Below, in pieces: positions 28,101-35,760 of a stretch of DNA of 64,000 bases. Each line of letters starts with the position of its first letter. Position 1 is the stretch's first letter. The translations under genes were made by a program, and so were the position numbers. This stretch comes from Paracoccus chinensis (GTDB lineage Bacteria; Pseudomonadota; Alphaproteobacteria; Rhodobacterales; Rhodobacteraceae), in assembly GCF_900102885.1 (NCBI RefSeq), contig NZ_FNGE01000001.1:248001-312000 (forward strand), in the 5' to 3' direction. The notes below the pieces were generated by a model. That model saw only the letters and a program-made list of their open reading frames with translations. It had not been told where the DNA came from and did not search any database.

Positions 28101-28553
28101 GCGGGCTCCGAAGGAGGCCTGCCCACCGAACCTGAACTGGCGGTTCTGCTGGAAGAACTGTCGGCGCTGCTCGAGGCCGAGGAACTGGCGTCCCTTCTGT
28201 CGCCCGCGGGCGCCACGGTTCTGCGCGAGGTGGCGCTGTCGGCGCCCCTGCCGAACGGGCGCCGGCTTTCGGGCACCATCGACCGGCTGGTCGTCACGCC
28301 CGACCGTGTCACCGCCATCGACTACAAGTCGAACGCCGCCGTGCCCGACCGGCCCGAGGAGGTCCCCGAGGGCTATCTGCGCCAGATGGCCGCCTATCGC
28401 CACGCCCTGCGCGGCATCTATCCGGGCCGCGCGGTGGACTGCGCGATCCTCTGGACCCGCGCGCGGTCTGCCATGACCCTGCCCGACTCGCTGCTGGATG
28501 CCGCGTGGGAGGCCGCCATGCGCGCCCTTGACCCCGCCGGGGCGGGCCCATAG
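25125..28553 (+). CDS. addA: Double-strand break repair helicase AddA
   Basis: A 1142-residue UvrD-like helicase and nuclease, the motor partner of AddB. Walker A ANAGSGKT is at 32-39, with LTYTKAAATEM (motif Ia), ILVDEAQDTSPLQW (Walker B), GDPKQSIYSFQGAD, VMTVHGAKGLESPVV and LLYVGLTRA in the standard order. The C-terminal nuclease shows SGTIDRLVV and AIDYKSN. It is coupled to addB by overlap and followed after 39 bases by trxA. Confidence 0.95.
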   Translation: MNDLSVKTLGPDPATRAQHVAADPDRSTWLTANAGSGKTSVLTDRVARLLLAGTRPERILCLTYTKAAATEMQNRLLKRLGEWAMLDDAALTQRLARMGVGAGADLNAARRLFAQAIETPGGLKVQTIHSFCAGVLRRFPLEAGVPHGFAELDERSAANLRAEIIEAMARDGAPEMADLLALQSDSGLDGFLGGLRDYDQPPCTRTLWGDCGLPEGFDDATLLAQCFDGDEATLIPALIPLLRAGGKTDATAAEKLCKGAWDRAGVDELAILEQVLLTGEKAKAPFSAKLGAFPTQALRQGSCTALMDRLEEMMSRVEAARPMRLALAHAQRTLALQRFGHAFCRRYAAAKTGGGWLDFDDLIQRTAKLLDHPTMAQWVLFRLDGGIDHILVDEAQDTSPLQWQVIQRLTDEFTAGAGAADRPRTLFVVGDPKQSIYSFQGADIAVFEARRSEFSRAFEAAGQPMQDAALRHSFRSSPAILRLTDAVFQGEAAQGLGDTPAHIAFHEGMPGRVDLWPPVPDPEKPEPMPWHAPVDTVAANAAPRVLADAVAKAARDMIDTPITLRNGQVRPLRPGDILILVQRRSAIFHDIIRALKQAGLPVAGADRLRLGGELAVRDIRAVLSVLATPEDDLSLAAALRSPLFGLTEDELYRLAAPRPGLLIEALRKSPHEQARALLADLQGHADFLRPYDLISRLLVRHGGRARLIGRLGPEAEDGIDELLSQALTYETTETPSLTGFLVWLADDEAQVKRQPGAAQEGGGLIRVMTVHGAKGLESPVVILPDCARRKGAGRGAPTILPDSGPPAHWRPAKPWQTPQVQEWIARDQQRQEEERRRLLYVGLTRAESWLIVAAAGETGEGCESWHAMVAEGFARAEGMMQADLPCDWGDCGIRRLSFGDWPAEAAAEAPPALHETFLPDWLREQAPAMPRAPGPVAATALGGDKVLSSDLATGSAGDREAALLAGTRLHLLLEHLPGVSPEERATRARDLLAGSEGGLPTEPELAVLLEELSALLEAEELASLLSPAGATVLREVALSAPLPNGRRLSGTIDRLVVTPDRVTAIDYKSNAAVPDRPEEVPEGYLRQMAAYRHALRGIYPGRAVDCAILWTRARSAMTLPDSLLDAAWEAAMRALDPAGAGP

Positions 28554-28592
28554 CTCTGCCCTGACCCCCAGATCCCCGCAAGGAGCTTTCCC

Positions 28593-28913
28593 ATGGCCAC
28601 CTCCAAAGCCACCGACGCCGATTTCGACAGCGTCGTCCGTCAGTCCGATGTCCCCGTTGTCGTGGATTTCTGGGCCGAATGGTGCGGCCCCTGCCGCCAG
28701 ATCGGCCCGGCGCTGGAAGAACTGTCGGACGAATACGCCGGCCGCGTGAAGATCGTGAAGGTCAACGTGGACGAGAACCCCGACACCCCGGCGACGCTGG
28801 GGGTGCGCGGCATCCCGGCGCTGTTCATGTTCAAGGACGGCGAGGTCGTGTCGAACCGCATGGGCGCCGCGCCCAAGGCCTCGCTGAAGGCCTGGATCGA
28901 CGAAGCCGTCTGA
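28593..28913 (+). CDS. trxA: Thioredoxin
   Basis: A 106-residue thioredoxin with [17 protein letters not shown], the redox pair in WCGPC, and cis-Pro in RGIPALFMF. It is the general cytoplasmic disulfide reductant. An AGGAG site precedes the ATG at about 28581. It is the last gene of the plus-strand run that starts at the IclR gene, an arrangement I recognise in Rhodobacterales (addA followed by trxA). Confidence 0.95.
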   Translation: MATSKATDADFDSVVRQSDVPVVVDFWAEWCGPCRQIGPALEELSDEYAGRVKIVKVNVDENPDTPATLGVRGIPALFMFKDGEVVSNRMGAAPKASLKAWIDEAV

Positions 28914-28926
28914 TCCCGTAACCCGG

Positions 28927-28949
28927 ACGCCGTCCCTGCCGGGCGGCGT
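28927..28949. terminator. Hairpin between convergent trxA and GGDEF-EAL genes
   Basis: ACGCCG and CGGCGT arms, extended inward by CCC/GGG with one bulged base, lie between the two convergent stop codons. There is no T-run, so it is a modest bidirectional terminator candidate. Confidence 0.4.
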
Positions 28950-30641
28950 TCAGGCCACCGCGGCCGGGGCCGGGCACAGTTCGGACAACCGGCGCGGGCG
29001 GTCGTAGTAATAGCCCTGCACCAGCCGCACCCCGGCCGCGCGCAGACACTCGAGTTCCTCGTCCGTCTCGATCCCCTCGGCTACCACGGTCAGTCCCAGG
29101 TCGTCGCACAGGTTGACGACATGGCGCAGCACCATCCAGGCCCGGTCGGCGGTGCAGCAGTCGGCGATGAAGTCGCGCGACAGCTTAATCCCGTCGAACA
29201 GGCCCGAGCTGACATGCGACAGGGCCGCGTATTCCGTCCCGAAGTCGTCCAGCACCAGCCGGAAGCCGTGCCGCCGCAGCGCCTCGACCTCGGATCCGGG
29301 CGCGACGGTGCTGACCGCGACGCTTTCCGTCAGTTCCAGCGTCAGCCGTGCCGGGTCCAGCCCGTACGCGTGCACGATCGCGGCCGCCGCCTCGGCAAAG
29401 CCCGGCTCGGCCAGTTGCCGGGCCGAGACGTTGATTGCCAGCCGGAGGTCTGCGGGCGCCCGCAGCAGGTCGGCACAGGCGCGGTTCAGGACCCAGCGCC
29501 CCATCTCGCCGATCATGCCGTTCTGCTCGGCCAGTGGAACGAAGACCGAGGGCTCGATGCGGCCGTGGGTGGGATGCTGCCAGCGCAACAGGGCCTCGAA
29601 GGCAATGGGGCTGTCGCTGTCCAGCGAGATGATGGGCTGGTATTCCAGGAAGAATTCGTCGTTGCGGCAGGCGCTGCCGAGGGCGTGCAGCAGCGTCTCG
29701 CGCGCATCGGCCTCGTCCTGCATCGCGGGGGTGAACTGCAGGGCCGAACCGGGCTGCGCCTTGGCGGAATACAGCGCCAGATCCGCCTGCCGCAGCACGG
29801 TCGAGACGGGATTGCGCGCGGTCCAGTCCGCATCGGCGATTCCCGCACTGAAATCCGGCACGCAGAAGACGGGGCCGATCGTCATCCCTGCCGCACAGGC
29901 CGTCTTGAGCCGCGCGCAGAGCGCCCGCGCCTCGACCGCGTCCGCGACCACCGCGCAGAACTCGTCCCCGCCCATGCGCGCGCAGACGGCATGGGCGGGT
30001 GCGCAGGCAACCAGCGCCTGGGCAAGCCGCACCAGGAAGCGGTCGCCGATCTGGTGACCATGGAGGTCGTTGATCGCCTTGAAGCGGTCCACGTCGATCA
30101 GCACCACGGTTGCGGTCGCGTCCTTGCCGCGCAGGCGGTGAAGATGCTCGTACAGGGTGCGCCGACTGCCCAGGCCCGTCAGCGCGTCCCGTTCCGCCAG
30201 ATAGCGCGCGCGTTCCAGCGCCAGCCGCTCCTCGTGCATGTCTTCCAGCGTGCCGACCCACTCGGCCGGGTGACCATCGGATTTAGGGATCAGCACGCCG
30301 CGGGCCCGCACCCAGCGCCAGTGGCCCTGGGCGTCCCGGACACGGCATTCCACCTGCAGGCTGTCGCAATGCTCCAAGCCGCGGAAATCCAGCCGGGCGC
30401 GATCCTCGGGGTGGAAGCGACCCAGGCTGGCCCGGCCCAAGGCCAGGTGGTCGGGCTGGCCGGTCAGGGCTTCCCAGCCGAGGACGGCCCGGACGCGCCC
30501 CGCCAGATCCGCCCGCCACAGCACCAGCGCCCCCGCCTTCAGCGCCGCGCGATAGCGATCGCTGCTGCGCTGAAGATCAGCCTCGGCGCGGCCCGACGCC
30601 CCACCGTCGAAGCCGAAGTCGTCGTGGTGCGAATCCGTCAT
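28950..30641 (-). CDS. PAS-GGDEF-EAL cyclic-di-GMP protein
   Basis: A 563-residue soluble protein with a PAS-like sensor (about 25-140), a GGDEF domain (about 145-305) and an EAL domain (about 315-555). The cyclase site is intact: DVDRFKAIND and GGDEF (224-228), without an RxxD inhibitory site upstream. The EAL domain keeps Glu349 (EAL), Asp465-Asp466 (DDFG), Lys486, Glu522 and Gln542, but the usual K-x-D reads Lys-Leu-Ser (Ser488) and the GTGYSS loop reads GTEYAA. Net diguanylate cyclase activity is therefore likelier than phosphodiesterase activity. No membrane segment is visible. Confidence 0.92.
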   Translation of the reverse strand: MTDSHHDDFGFDGGASGRAEADLQRSSDRYRAALKAGALVLWRADLAGRVRAVLGWEALTGQPDHLALGRASLGRFHPEDRARLDFRGLEHCDSLQVECRVRDAQGHWRWVRARGVLIPKSDGHPAEWVGTLEDMHEERLALERARYLAERDALTGLGSRRTLYEHLHRLRGKDATATVVLIDVDRFKAINDLHGHQIGDRFLVRLAQALVACAPAHAVCARMGGDEFCAVVADAVEARALCARLKTACAAGMTIGPVFCVPDFSAGIADADWTARNPVSTVLRQADLALYSAKAQPGSALQFTPAMQDEADARETLLHALGSACRNDEFFLEYQPIISLDSDSPIAFEALLRWQHPTHGRIEPSVFVPLAEQNGMIGEMGRWVLNRACADLLRAPADLRLAINVSARQLAEPGFAEAAAAIVHAYGLDPARLTLELTESVAVSTVAPGSEVEALRRHGFRLVLDDFGTEYAALSHVSSGLFDGIKLSRDFIADCCTADRAWMVLRHVVNLCDDLGLTVVAEGIETDEELECLRAAGVRLVQGYYYDRPRRLSELCPAPAAVA

Positions 30642-31018
30642 GGTTCATCCGCCAGCGGAAATTGCCCCTTTTGTATAGGCAAACACCTGCCGGTCAAAGA
30701 GAATCCGCCGCTTTGCAGGTTTCCCGGGAAAGCCTCAACCGAAGGGATGAGGCCCTGACACCTTGCGCGCCAATGGACCCGCACCGAGGCGGCGGCATCC
30801 GGCCAAGACCAAGACGGTGCGCCTTTCAGCCGCCTTTCCCTGCACCCAAGACGAGGCACTGCCGAACCCAAGGTCCGGCAAGCCAGATGATTCCGCGTGC
30901 AAAGAGCCTCGCCGCCGGACCCTATGGTTCACGGCCCGGCACTGGGCAGGAGATCACGGCAGACGGGGCCCCTCTCAGTCCTTAGCGTCAGCTACCGCAA
31001 TTCCCCGGCAGGCAGGCG
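30642..31018. other. Intergenic region, no gene seen
   Basis: These 377 bases separate the GGDEF-EAL start from the serralysin stop. Frames that cross it are Arg/Pro-rich and run antisense into the serralysin gene, so I do not accept a gene. The only signal noted is a promoter-like pair near the GGDEF-EAL start. No RNA gene or strong terminator is recognised. Confidence 0.5.
30672..30697 (-). promoter_or_regulatory. Promoter-like elements upstream of the GGDEF-EAL gene
   Basis: On the minus strand TTGACC is followed by TATACA about 31 bases before the ATG. The 14-base spacer is short; using the overlapping TACAAA as the -10 gives 16. Sequence-only guess. Confidence 0.35.
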
Positions 31019-32617
31019 TCACCACAGGAAGTCGTCCGACCCCAGTTCGGCAAGCCTTGTCCATTCGATCCGCAGCACATCGCCGCCCTGCCGGAACTCG
31101 ACATGATTGCCGGCCTGGACCAGCTGGCCGCGCACGTCAGCCCATGTGTCCAGCCCCGCGAAGCTGCGCAGGTCGATGACGTCCTGCGCCTCGTCGAAGT
31201 TGCGGATCGTGTCCAGCCCGTCGTTGAAGACGAAGCGGTCCACCCCCGCGCCCCCGCGCAGAAGATCGCTTCCTGCCCCCCCGTCCAGCACGTCGCGGCC
31301 GCCCTCTGCCGCCAAGTCGTCGTTGCCGGCCCCGCCCAGCAGGGTGTCATCGCCCGCGCCGCCGATCAGGATGTCGTGCCCCGCGCCGCCCTGGATCCGG
31401 TCGGCGCCGTCCTGCCCGAACAGGCGGTCGCCGCCATCGCCGCCGTCGATCTGGTCGTTGCCGCCGTTGCCCGAAATCGTGTCGGAGCCCGCGGCCCCCA
31501 GCAGCCGGTCGGCGCCCCCGCCACCGATCAGCGCATCATTCCCGGCGGCGCCATCCAAGAGGTTCGCGCCGCCCGAATCCGTCAGCCGGTCGTTGCCCGC
31601 ACCGCCGTAAAGCGAGTCGTTGCCCGCCCCCCCAATCAGCTGGTCGTCGCCATCCTCGCCCCACAGCCGGTCATTGCCGTCGCCGCCGTTCAGCACGTCC
31701 GCTCCGCCACGGCCATAAAGCTGGTCCGCGCCCGCGTTGCCCGTCAGCCGGTTGGCCGCGCCGTTGCCGACGATCGTGTCTGCGCCGCCGCCGCCGGTCG
31801 CATCCTCGATCATCGTGTCGGGGGCGATCTGCATGTTGCCCACCGCACCCATCACGTTGGAAAAGGCGCCCGGCATCAGGTCGATCCGCTGCGCCGCGCT
31901 TGTGCCCGAGAAGTTCACCGCGTCCCGCCCGCCGTGGTCGGCGATCAGGAACGTCGCCTGCGCCCCCAGACGCGCCGCCGCGTCCAGCGAGCCGCCTGCG
32001 TTCGAGTTCACGCCATAGGTCGTGTTGCCCATGTGCATGTTCGAGGCGCCATACATCTGCCGCAGCGCCAGATAGTCGGCCAGCATCGGGGTCAGGTGAT
32101 AGGCCTTGGTCGCGGTGACCCAGGTGTTCTCGTTCTGATCGAAATAGGACATGATGCTCATCTGCCAGCTGTCGTTGGCGATGGCGGACTGGCTGAACTC
32201 CTCGACCCGGTCATAATCCTGCGGGTGGCCCAGCCCGAGAGCATGCAGGGTTTCGTGCACATAGGTGCGGAAGGCGAAGCTGCCGTAACTGTCGCCCGGC
32301 TCGACCCGGTCGGCCGCGATCCGCACGGTCGCGTTGTTGATGGTGGTCCCGGAATAGGTCGTGCGCGTGTTGGCCCCCGAGCCCTCGTGGCTGTAGGTGA
32401 TCTTGGCCGAGCCCGTCGTTTCGCGGAAGTTCAGGCCGGTCATCCGGGCGATCTCGGCCAGCGCGTTGCGGGCGAGGCCCTGTTCCTGCGCGGTCAGGGC
32501 GGTGATGTTGACGGTGATGGTGCCGTCCGAGCCCGGCCGCATGGTGCGGATGGCCCCTTCCCCGTAATTGCTGGTCATCAGGCGTTGCGCGAACTGCTGG
32601 GCGGTCAGAACCTGCAT
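31019..32617 (-). CDS. Serralysin-like M10 metalloprotease with RTX repeats
   Basis: A 532-residue secreted zinc protease. The metzincin motif HETLHALGLGH gives ligands His121, His125 and His131 with catalytic Glu122, and the Met-turn SIMSYFD is at 154-160. About twenty nonapeptide Ca-binding RTX repeats follow (275-463), then a hydrophobic C-terminal segment ending in DDFLW, resembling the type I secretion signal. No ABC transporter or membrane fusion protein lies nearby. The N-terminal part before the catalytic domain is short, with no obvious long propeptide. It follows pheT on the same strand with its own 108-base leader. Confidence 0.93.
   Translation of the reverse strand: MQVLTAQQFAQRLMTSNYGEGAIRTMRPGSDGTITVNITALTAQEQGLARNALAEIARMTGLNFRETTGSAKITYSHEGSGANTRTTYSGTTINNATVRIAADRVEPGDSYGSFAFRTYVHETLHALGLGHPQDYDRVEEFSQSAIANDSWQMSIMSYFDQNENTWVTATKAYHLTPMLADYLALRQMYGASNMHMGNTTYGVNSNAGGSLDAAARLGAQATFLIADHGGRDAVNFSGTSAAQRIDLMPGAFSNVMGAVGNMQIAPDTMIEDATGGGGADTIVGNGAANRLTGNAGADQLYGRGGADVLNGGDGNDRLWGEDGDDQLIGGAGNDSLYGGAGNDRLTDSGGANLLDGAAGNDALIGGGGADRLLGAAGSDTISGNGGNDQIDGGDGGDRLFGQDGADRIQGGAGHDILIGGAGDDTLLGGAGNDDLAAEGGRDVLDGGAGSDLLRGGAGVDRFVFNDGLDTIRNFDEAQDVIDLRSFAGLDTWADVRGQLVQAGNHVEFRQGGDVLRIEWTRLAELGSDDFLW
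31229..31795 (-). repeat. RTX nonapeptide repeat region of the serralysin gene
   Basis: About twenty tandem copies of a 27-base unit encode GGxGxDxLx, which folds as a calcium-binding beta-roll outside the cell. The units are diverged in sequence, with degenerate ones such as DSGGANLLD and AEGGRDVLD, so this is a protein repeat and not a CRISPR or DNA satellite. Confidence 0.9.
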
Positions 32618-32691
32618 GGGCTGAATCCTTCCGGTCGTGGCGGACCCAGCCTAGGCAGGAATGACCCGGCCCGCCAACCTGTGATTGCGAT

Positions 32692-32712
32692 CTTGGTTAA
32701 TCATCTACCAAG
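32692..32712. promoter_or_regulatory. Inverted repeat between pheT and the serralysin gene
   Basis: CTTGGT and ACCAAG arms flank a nine-base AT-rich centre, 13 bases after the pheT stop. It includes a GGTTAA element. It could be a weak terminator of the phe operon or an operator for the protease gene; no T-run is present. Confidence 0.3.
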
Positions 32713-32725
32713 GCGCGAACGACCC

Positions 32726-35131
32726 TCAGCCGCGCAGGGTTCCTCCGGTCGCCTTGCCGACCTTCTCGACGATCTTCTCCGCGACCGCCTCGATTTCCGC
32801 GTCCGTCAGGGTCTTGCCCCTGGGCTGCAGGCGGACGGTCAGGGCGATGGACTTCTTCCCGGCACCCATCTGCGCCTCGGCCCGCTCGCCCTTGAACTCG
32901 TCGAAGACGGTGACGCGCTCGACCAGCGCCTTGTCGGCGCCCTGCGCCGCGTTGACCAGCGTCAGAGCCTCGACGCGGTTGTCCACGACGAAGGCAAAGT
33001 CGCGTTCCACCGCCTGCAGGTCGCTGATGTCCAGCGCAGGCCGCGTGGGCGTCTTCACCTTCGGCAGCGGCACGTTGGCGAGGTGAACGGTGAAGGCCAC
33101 CGCCGGCCCCTTGACGTCCAGCGCCTTGAGGATGCGGGGGTGAACCTCGCCGAAACTGGCCAGCCGCTTCGGCCCCAGCGCGATGTTGCCGGCGCGGCCG
33201 GGATGCCACCAGCCGTCCAGCTTGCGGTCGATCTGGGCACGGGCGGGGGCGCCGATGGCGGACAGGATCGCTTCGGCGTCGGCCTTGGCGTCATAGATGT
33301 CCACCGCGCGGCGCGAGCCATGCGGGTCGCGGGCGGCGCTGGCGCCGACCAGCAGGCCCGACAGCTGCACCGCCTGCTCGCCCGGCTCGCCGCCGGCGAA
33401 GACGGGGCCGACCTCGAAAAGCGACAGGTCCATGAAGCCCCGCGCCTGGTTGCGGGCCGCCGCGGCCAGCAGGCCGGGCAGCAGGTCGGGGCGCAGGTGG
33501 GTCATCTCGGACGAGATCGGGTTCTCGATCCGCACCGCCTCGGACCCGCCGCCGAACAGCGCGGCCGAGGGCTGGTCGATGAAGCTGTAGGTCACGCATT
33601 CGTTGTAGCCCAACGCCGCCGCCATTCGCCGGGCGGCGGATTCGCGGCGCTGCAGCGGCGTCAGCACCGGCTGCGGCACGCCCGCGCGGGGGCGCGGCAG
33701 GGGCTGGCCCTGCAGGCGCGAGAGGCTGGCGATGCGGGCGATTTCCTCGACCAGATCGGCCTCGCCCTGCACGTCGGGACGCCAGCTCGGCACCTGGGCC
33801 ATGTCGCCCTCGAGCCGGAAGCCCAGAGCCTCCAGCGTGGCGCGCTGCTCGGATTCGGGGATCTCGAGGCCGACGAGGCTTTGCGTCCGCGCGGGGTCCA
33901 GCTTGTAGGCGCGGGCGTGGTCGGGGGCGGCGCCCGCCTCGACCACGTGGCTCGGCTCGCCGCCGCAGAGGTCGAGGATCAGCCGCGTCGCCAGTTCCAG
34001 CCCGTCACGGGTGAAGGCCGGGTCCACGCCGCGTTCGAAGCGGTAGCGGGCGTCCGAGTTGATCTTCAGCGCCCGGCCCGTCGCGGCGATGCCGATGGGC
34101 TGCCAGTAGGCGCTTTCGAGGAAGACATCGACGGTCTCCTCGGTCACGCCCGAGGCCTCGCCGCCCATGATCCCGGCCAGGCTTTCGGGGCCGTGGTCAT
34201 CCGCGATCACCAGGTCGCCCGCGCGCAGGGCATAGGTCTTGCCGTCGAGCGCAAGCAGGCTTTCCCCTTCGCGCGCGCCGCGCACGGTCAGGTCGCCCTG
34301 CACTTTCCCCGCGTCGAAGACATGCAGCGGGCGGTTCAGGTCGAAGGTGAAGAGGTTGGTGATGTCCACCAGCGCCGAAATCGGCCGCAGCCCGATGGCG
34401 CGCAGGCGGCTTTGCAGCCAGTCCGGCGAGGGGCCGTTCGTCACGCCCCGGATCAGCCGACCCGCGAAATGCGGGGCGCGGTCCAGCACGTCCGCCTCGA
34501 TGGTCACGCCGAGGGGGCTGTCGAAGCTGCCCGCGACGGCCTGCACCTCCAGCGGCTTCAGCGTGCCCAAGCCCCGCGCGGCGAGGTCGCGGGCGATCCC
34601 CCGCACGCCCAGCGCATCGGGGCGGTTCGGGGTGATCTTGATGTGGATCATCGGGTCGATCTTTTCGGGCGCGTTCTCGGCCAGCCAGTCGATGAAGCGC
34701 TGCCCGACCTGCCCCGAGGGCAGCTCGATGATGCCGTTGTGCTCGTCGGAAAGCTCGAGCTCGCGTTCCGAGGCCATCATGCCGTGGCTCTCGATCCCGC
34801 GGATCTTGCCGATGCCGAGGGTGGTGTCGATGCCCGGCACATAGTCGCCGGGCTTGGCCAGCACGCCGACCAGCCCCGCCCGCGCATTAGGCGCGCCGCA
34901 GACGACCTGCTTCTCGCCCTCGTTCGTCGCCACCCGCAGCACCCGCAGCCGGTCGGCGTCGGGATGCGGATGGGCCTCCTCGATCCGGGCGATGGTGAAG
35001 GCGGAAAGCTTCGAGGCGGGATCGACTACCTCCTCGACCTCGAGCCCGAGGTCGGTCAGCGCGTCGGTGATCTCGGTCAGGCTCGCCGTGGTGTCGAGAT
35101 GGTCACGGAGCCAGGAGAGGGTGAGTTTCAT
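32726..35131 (-). CDS. pheT: Phenylalanine-tRNA ligase beta subunit
   Basis: The 801-residue beta subunit of the alpha2-beta2 enzyme. It has the N-terminal tRNA-binding fold (IARIEEAHPHPDADRLRVL), the B3/B4 editing region, the B5 domain, the catalytic-like core (YNECVTYSFID) and a C-terminal anticodon-binding domain (AVERDFAFVVD). Length is normal. Its ATG overlaps the stop of the AT-rich gene upstream by one base (TGATG), so translation is probably coupled to that foreign-looking gene rather than directly to pheS. Confidence 0.97.
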   Translation of the reverse strand: MKLTLSWLRDHLDTTASLTEITDALTDLGLEVEEVVDPASKLSAFTIARIEEAHPHPDADRLRVLRVATNEGEKQVVCGAPNARAGLVGVLAKPGDYVPGIDTTLGIGKIRGIESHGMMASERELELSDEHNGIIELPSGQVGQRFIDWLAENAPEKIDPMIHIKITPNRPDALGVRGIARDLAARGLGTLKPLEVQAVAGSFDSPLGVTIEADVLDRAPHFAGRLIRGVTNGPSPDWLQSRLRAIGLRPISALVDITNLFTFDLNRPLHVFDAGKVQGDLTVRGAREGESLLALDGKTYALRAGDLVIADDHGPESLAGIMGGEASGVTEETVDVFLESAYWQPIGIAATGRALKINSDARYRFERGVDPAFTRDGLELATRLILDLCGGEPSHVVEAGAAPDHARAYKLDPARTQSLVGLEIPESEQRATLEALGFRLEGDMAQVPSWRPDVQGEADLVEEIARIASLSRLQGQPLPRPRAGVPQPVLTPLQRRESAARRMAAALGYNECVTYSFIDQPSAALFGGGSEAVRIENPISSEMTHLRPDLLPGLLAAAARNQARGFMDLSLFEVGPVFAGGEPGEQAVQLSGLLVGASAARDPHGSRRAVDIYDAKADAEAILSAIGAPARAQIDRKLDGWWHPGRAGNIALGPKRLASFGEVHPRILKALDVKGPAVAFTVHLANVPLPKVKTPTRPALDISDLQAVERDFAFVVDNRVEALTLVNAAQGADKALVERVTVFDEFKGERAEAQMGAGKKSIALTVRLQPRGKTLTDAEIEAVAEKIVEKVGKATGGTLRG

Positions 35132-35691
35132 CAGAGTTCGATGCCTTCTGAACCGCCTTTTAGCATGGCGCTTACAACGGCGTTCTCAACGGTCTCAGGA
35201 CGTCGCACATCGTAGATCTTGAAACCATCCCACTTCGGTGGAAGTGGGCGAGGGGCAAGCTGCTGCTCCAAGAAATCAACTGCTGATTGAACATCCCTGA
35301 CAAACTGCGGAACTGCTTCCCTCAGATCATTGTATCCCCCTGCCACAGTTAACGCGATATTAAAAGCGAGCATTATATCAAAGCGAGCCTCACGGGAACC
35401 GGGTATGAAATGAATACCCGAGAAATAAACTCCCAAATACTCAAATAATGGCTGTTCGTTGCTCCCGGGTAGTGCAGCAGGTGCAACGAACTGGAAGTTC
35501 TCTGTCTCAGCGGCCACAAGTCGGCGGGGTTCGTATGACCTCATTGCGCCAACTACACTCTGAACCTCCTCCGCAAGGCGACCTGACGAGAGACCCATTT
35601 GGAAGCCCTCATCGCTCAACTTGTATCGTGCTTTGGCAATATCTACAGTGATAACATTATGTCGATCTTCAAATATGGGCCACACTGCCAT
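35131..35691 (-). CDS. Unknown protein encoded by an AT-rich gene between pheS and pheT
   Basis: A 186-residue protein I do not recognise. It begins MAVWPIFEDRHNVITVDIA, has no signal peptide, no clear membrane helix and only one moderately hydrophobic stretch (FDIMLAFNIALTVAGG). Base composition is near 47% G+C in a sampled 60-base block, against about two thirds in its neighbours, and codon choice is correspondingly relaxed (TTA, ATA, AAA). The coding frame is uninterrupted and fits exactly between the pheS stop (41 bases away) and the pheT start (one-base overlap). This suggests a horizontally acquired but expressed gene. A GGAG-like site lies about 15 bases upstream. Confidence 0.75.
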   Translation of the reverse strand: MAVWPIFEDRHNVITVDIAKARYKLSDEGFQMGLSSGRLAEEVQSVVGAMRSYEPRRLVAAETENFQFVAPAALPGSNEQPLFEYLGVYFSGIHFIPGSREARFDIMLAFNIALTVAGGYNDLREAVPQFVRDVQSAVDFLEQQLAPRPLPPKWDGFKIYDVRRPETVENAVVSAMLKGGSEGIEL

Positions 35692-35760
35692 TTAATTAAT
35701 TCCTTGCTCCATTTCTTTCGGCACAAATGCACTCACCGCGACAGCCCCCCACTCACACTC
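35131..35760. other. AT-rich segment inside the pheS-pheT operon
   Basis: Base composition drops sharply here: sampled 60-base blocks give about 47% G+C at 35341-35400 and 33% at 35641-35700. It recovers within the 3' end of pheS and at the pheT start codon. No flanking direct repeats, transposase or attachment site is visible, so the mode of insertion is unknown. Confidence 0.65.

Noticed and set aside
30763-31179. Plus-strand open frame across the intergenic region before the serralysin stop
   Set aside because: Arg/Pro/Ser-rich, no ribosome site, and runs antisense into the serralysin coding sequence.
31229-31795. Tandem 27-base units considered as a CRISPR or DNA satellite
   Set aside because: They encode diverged GGxGxDxLx peptides in frame within the serralysin gene; there are no spacers or identical repeats.
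31103-35215. A very long plus-strand open frame (about 1370 codons) antisense to the serralysin and pheT genes
   Set aside because: It is Arg/His/Gln/Ala-rich without any recognisable domain, while both minus-strand genes carry complete family motifs. Long antisense frames are expected in DNA this GC-rich.
35692-35732. Search for target-site duplications or attachment repeats at the edges of the AT-rich insert
   Set aside because: I see no matching direct repeats at the pheS and pheT sides, so no integration mechanism can be claimed.
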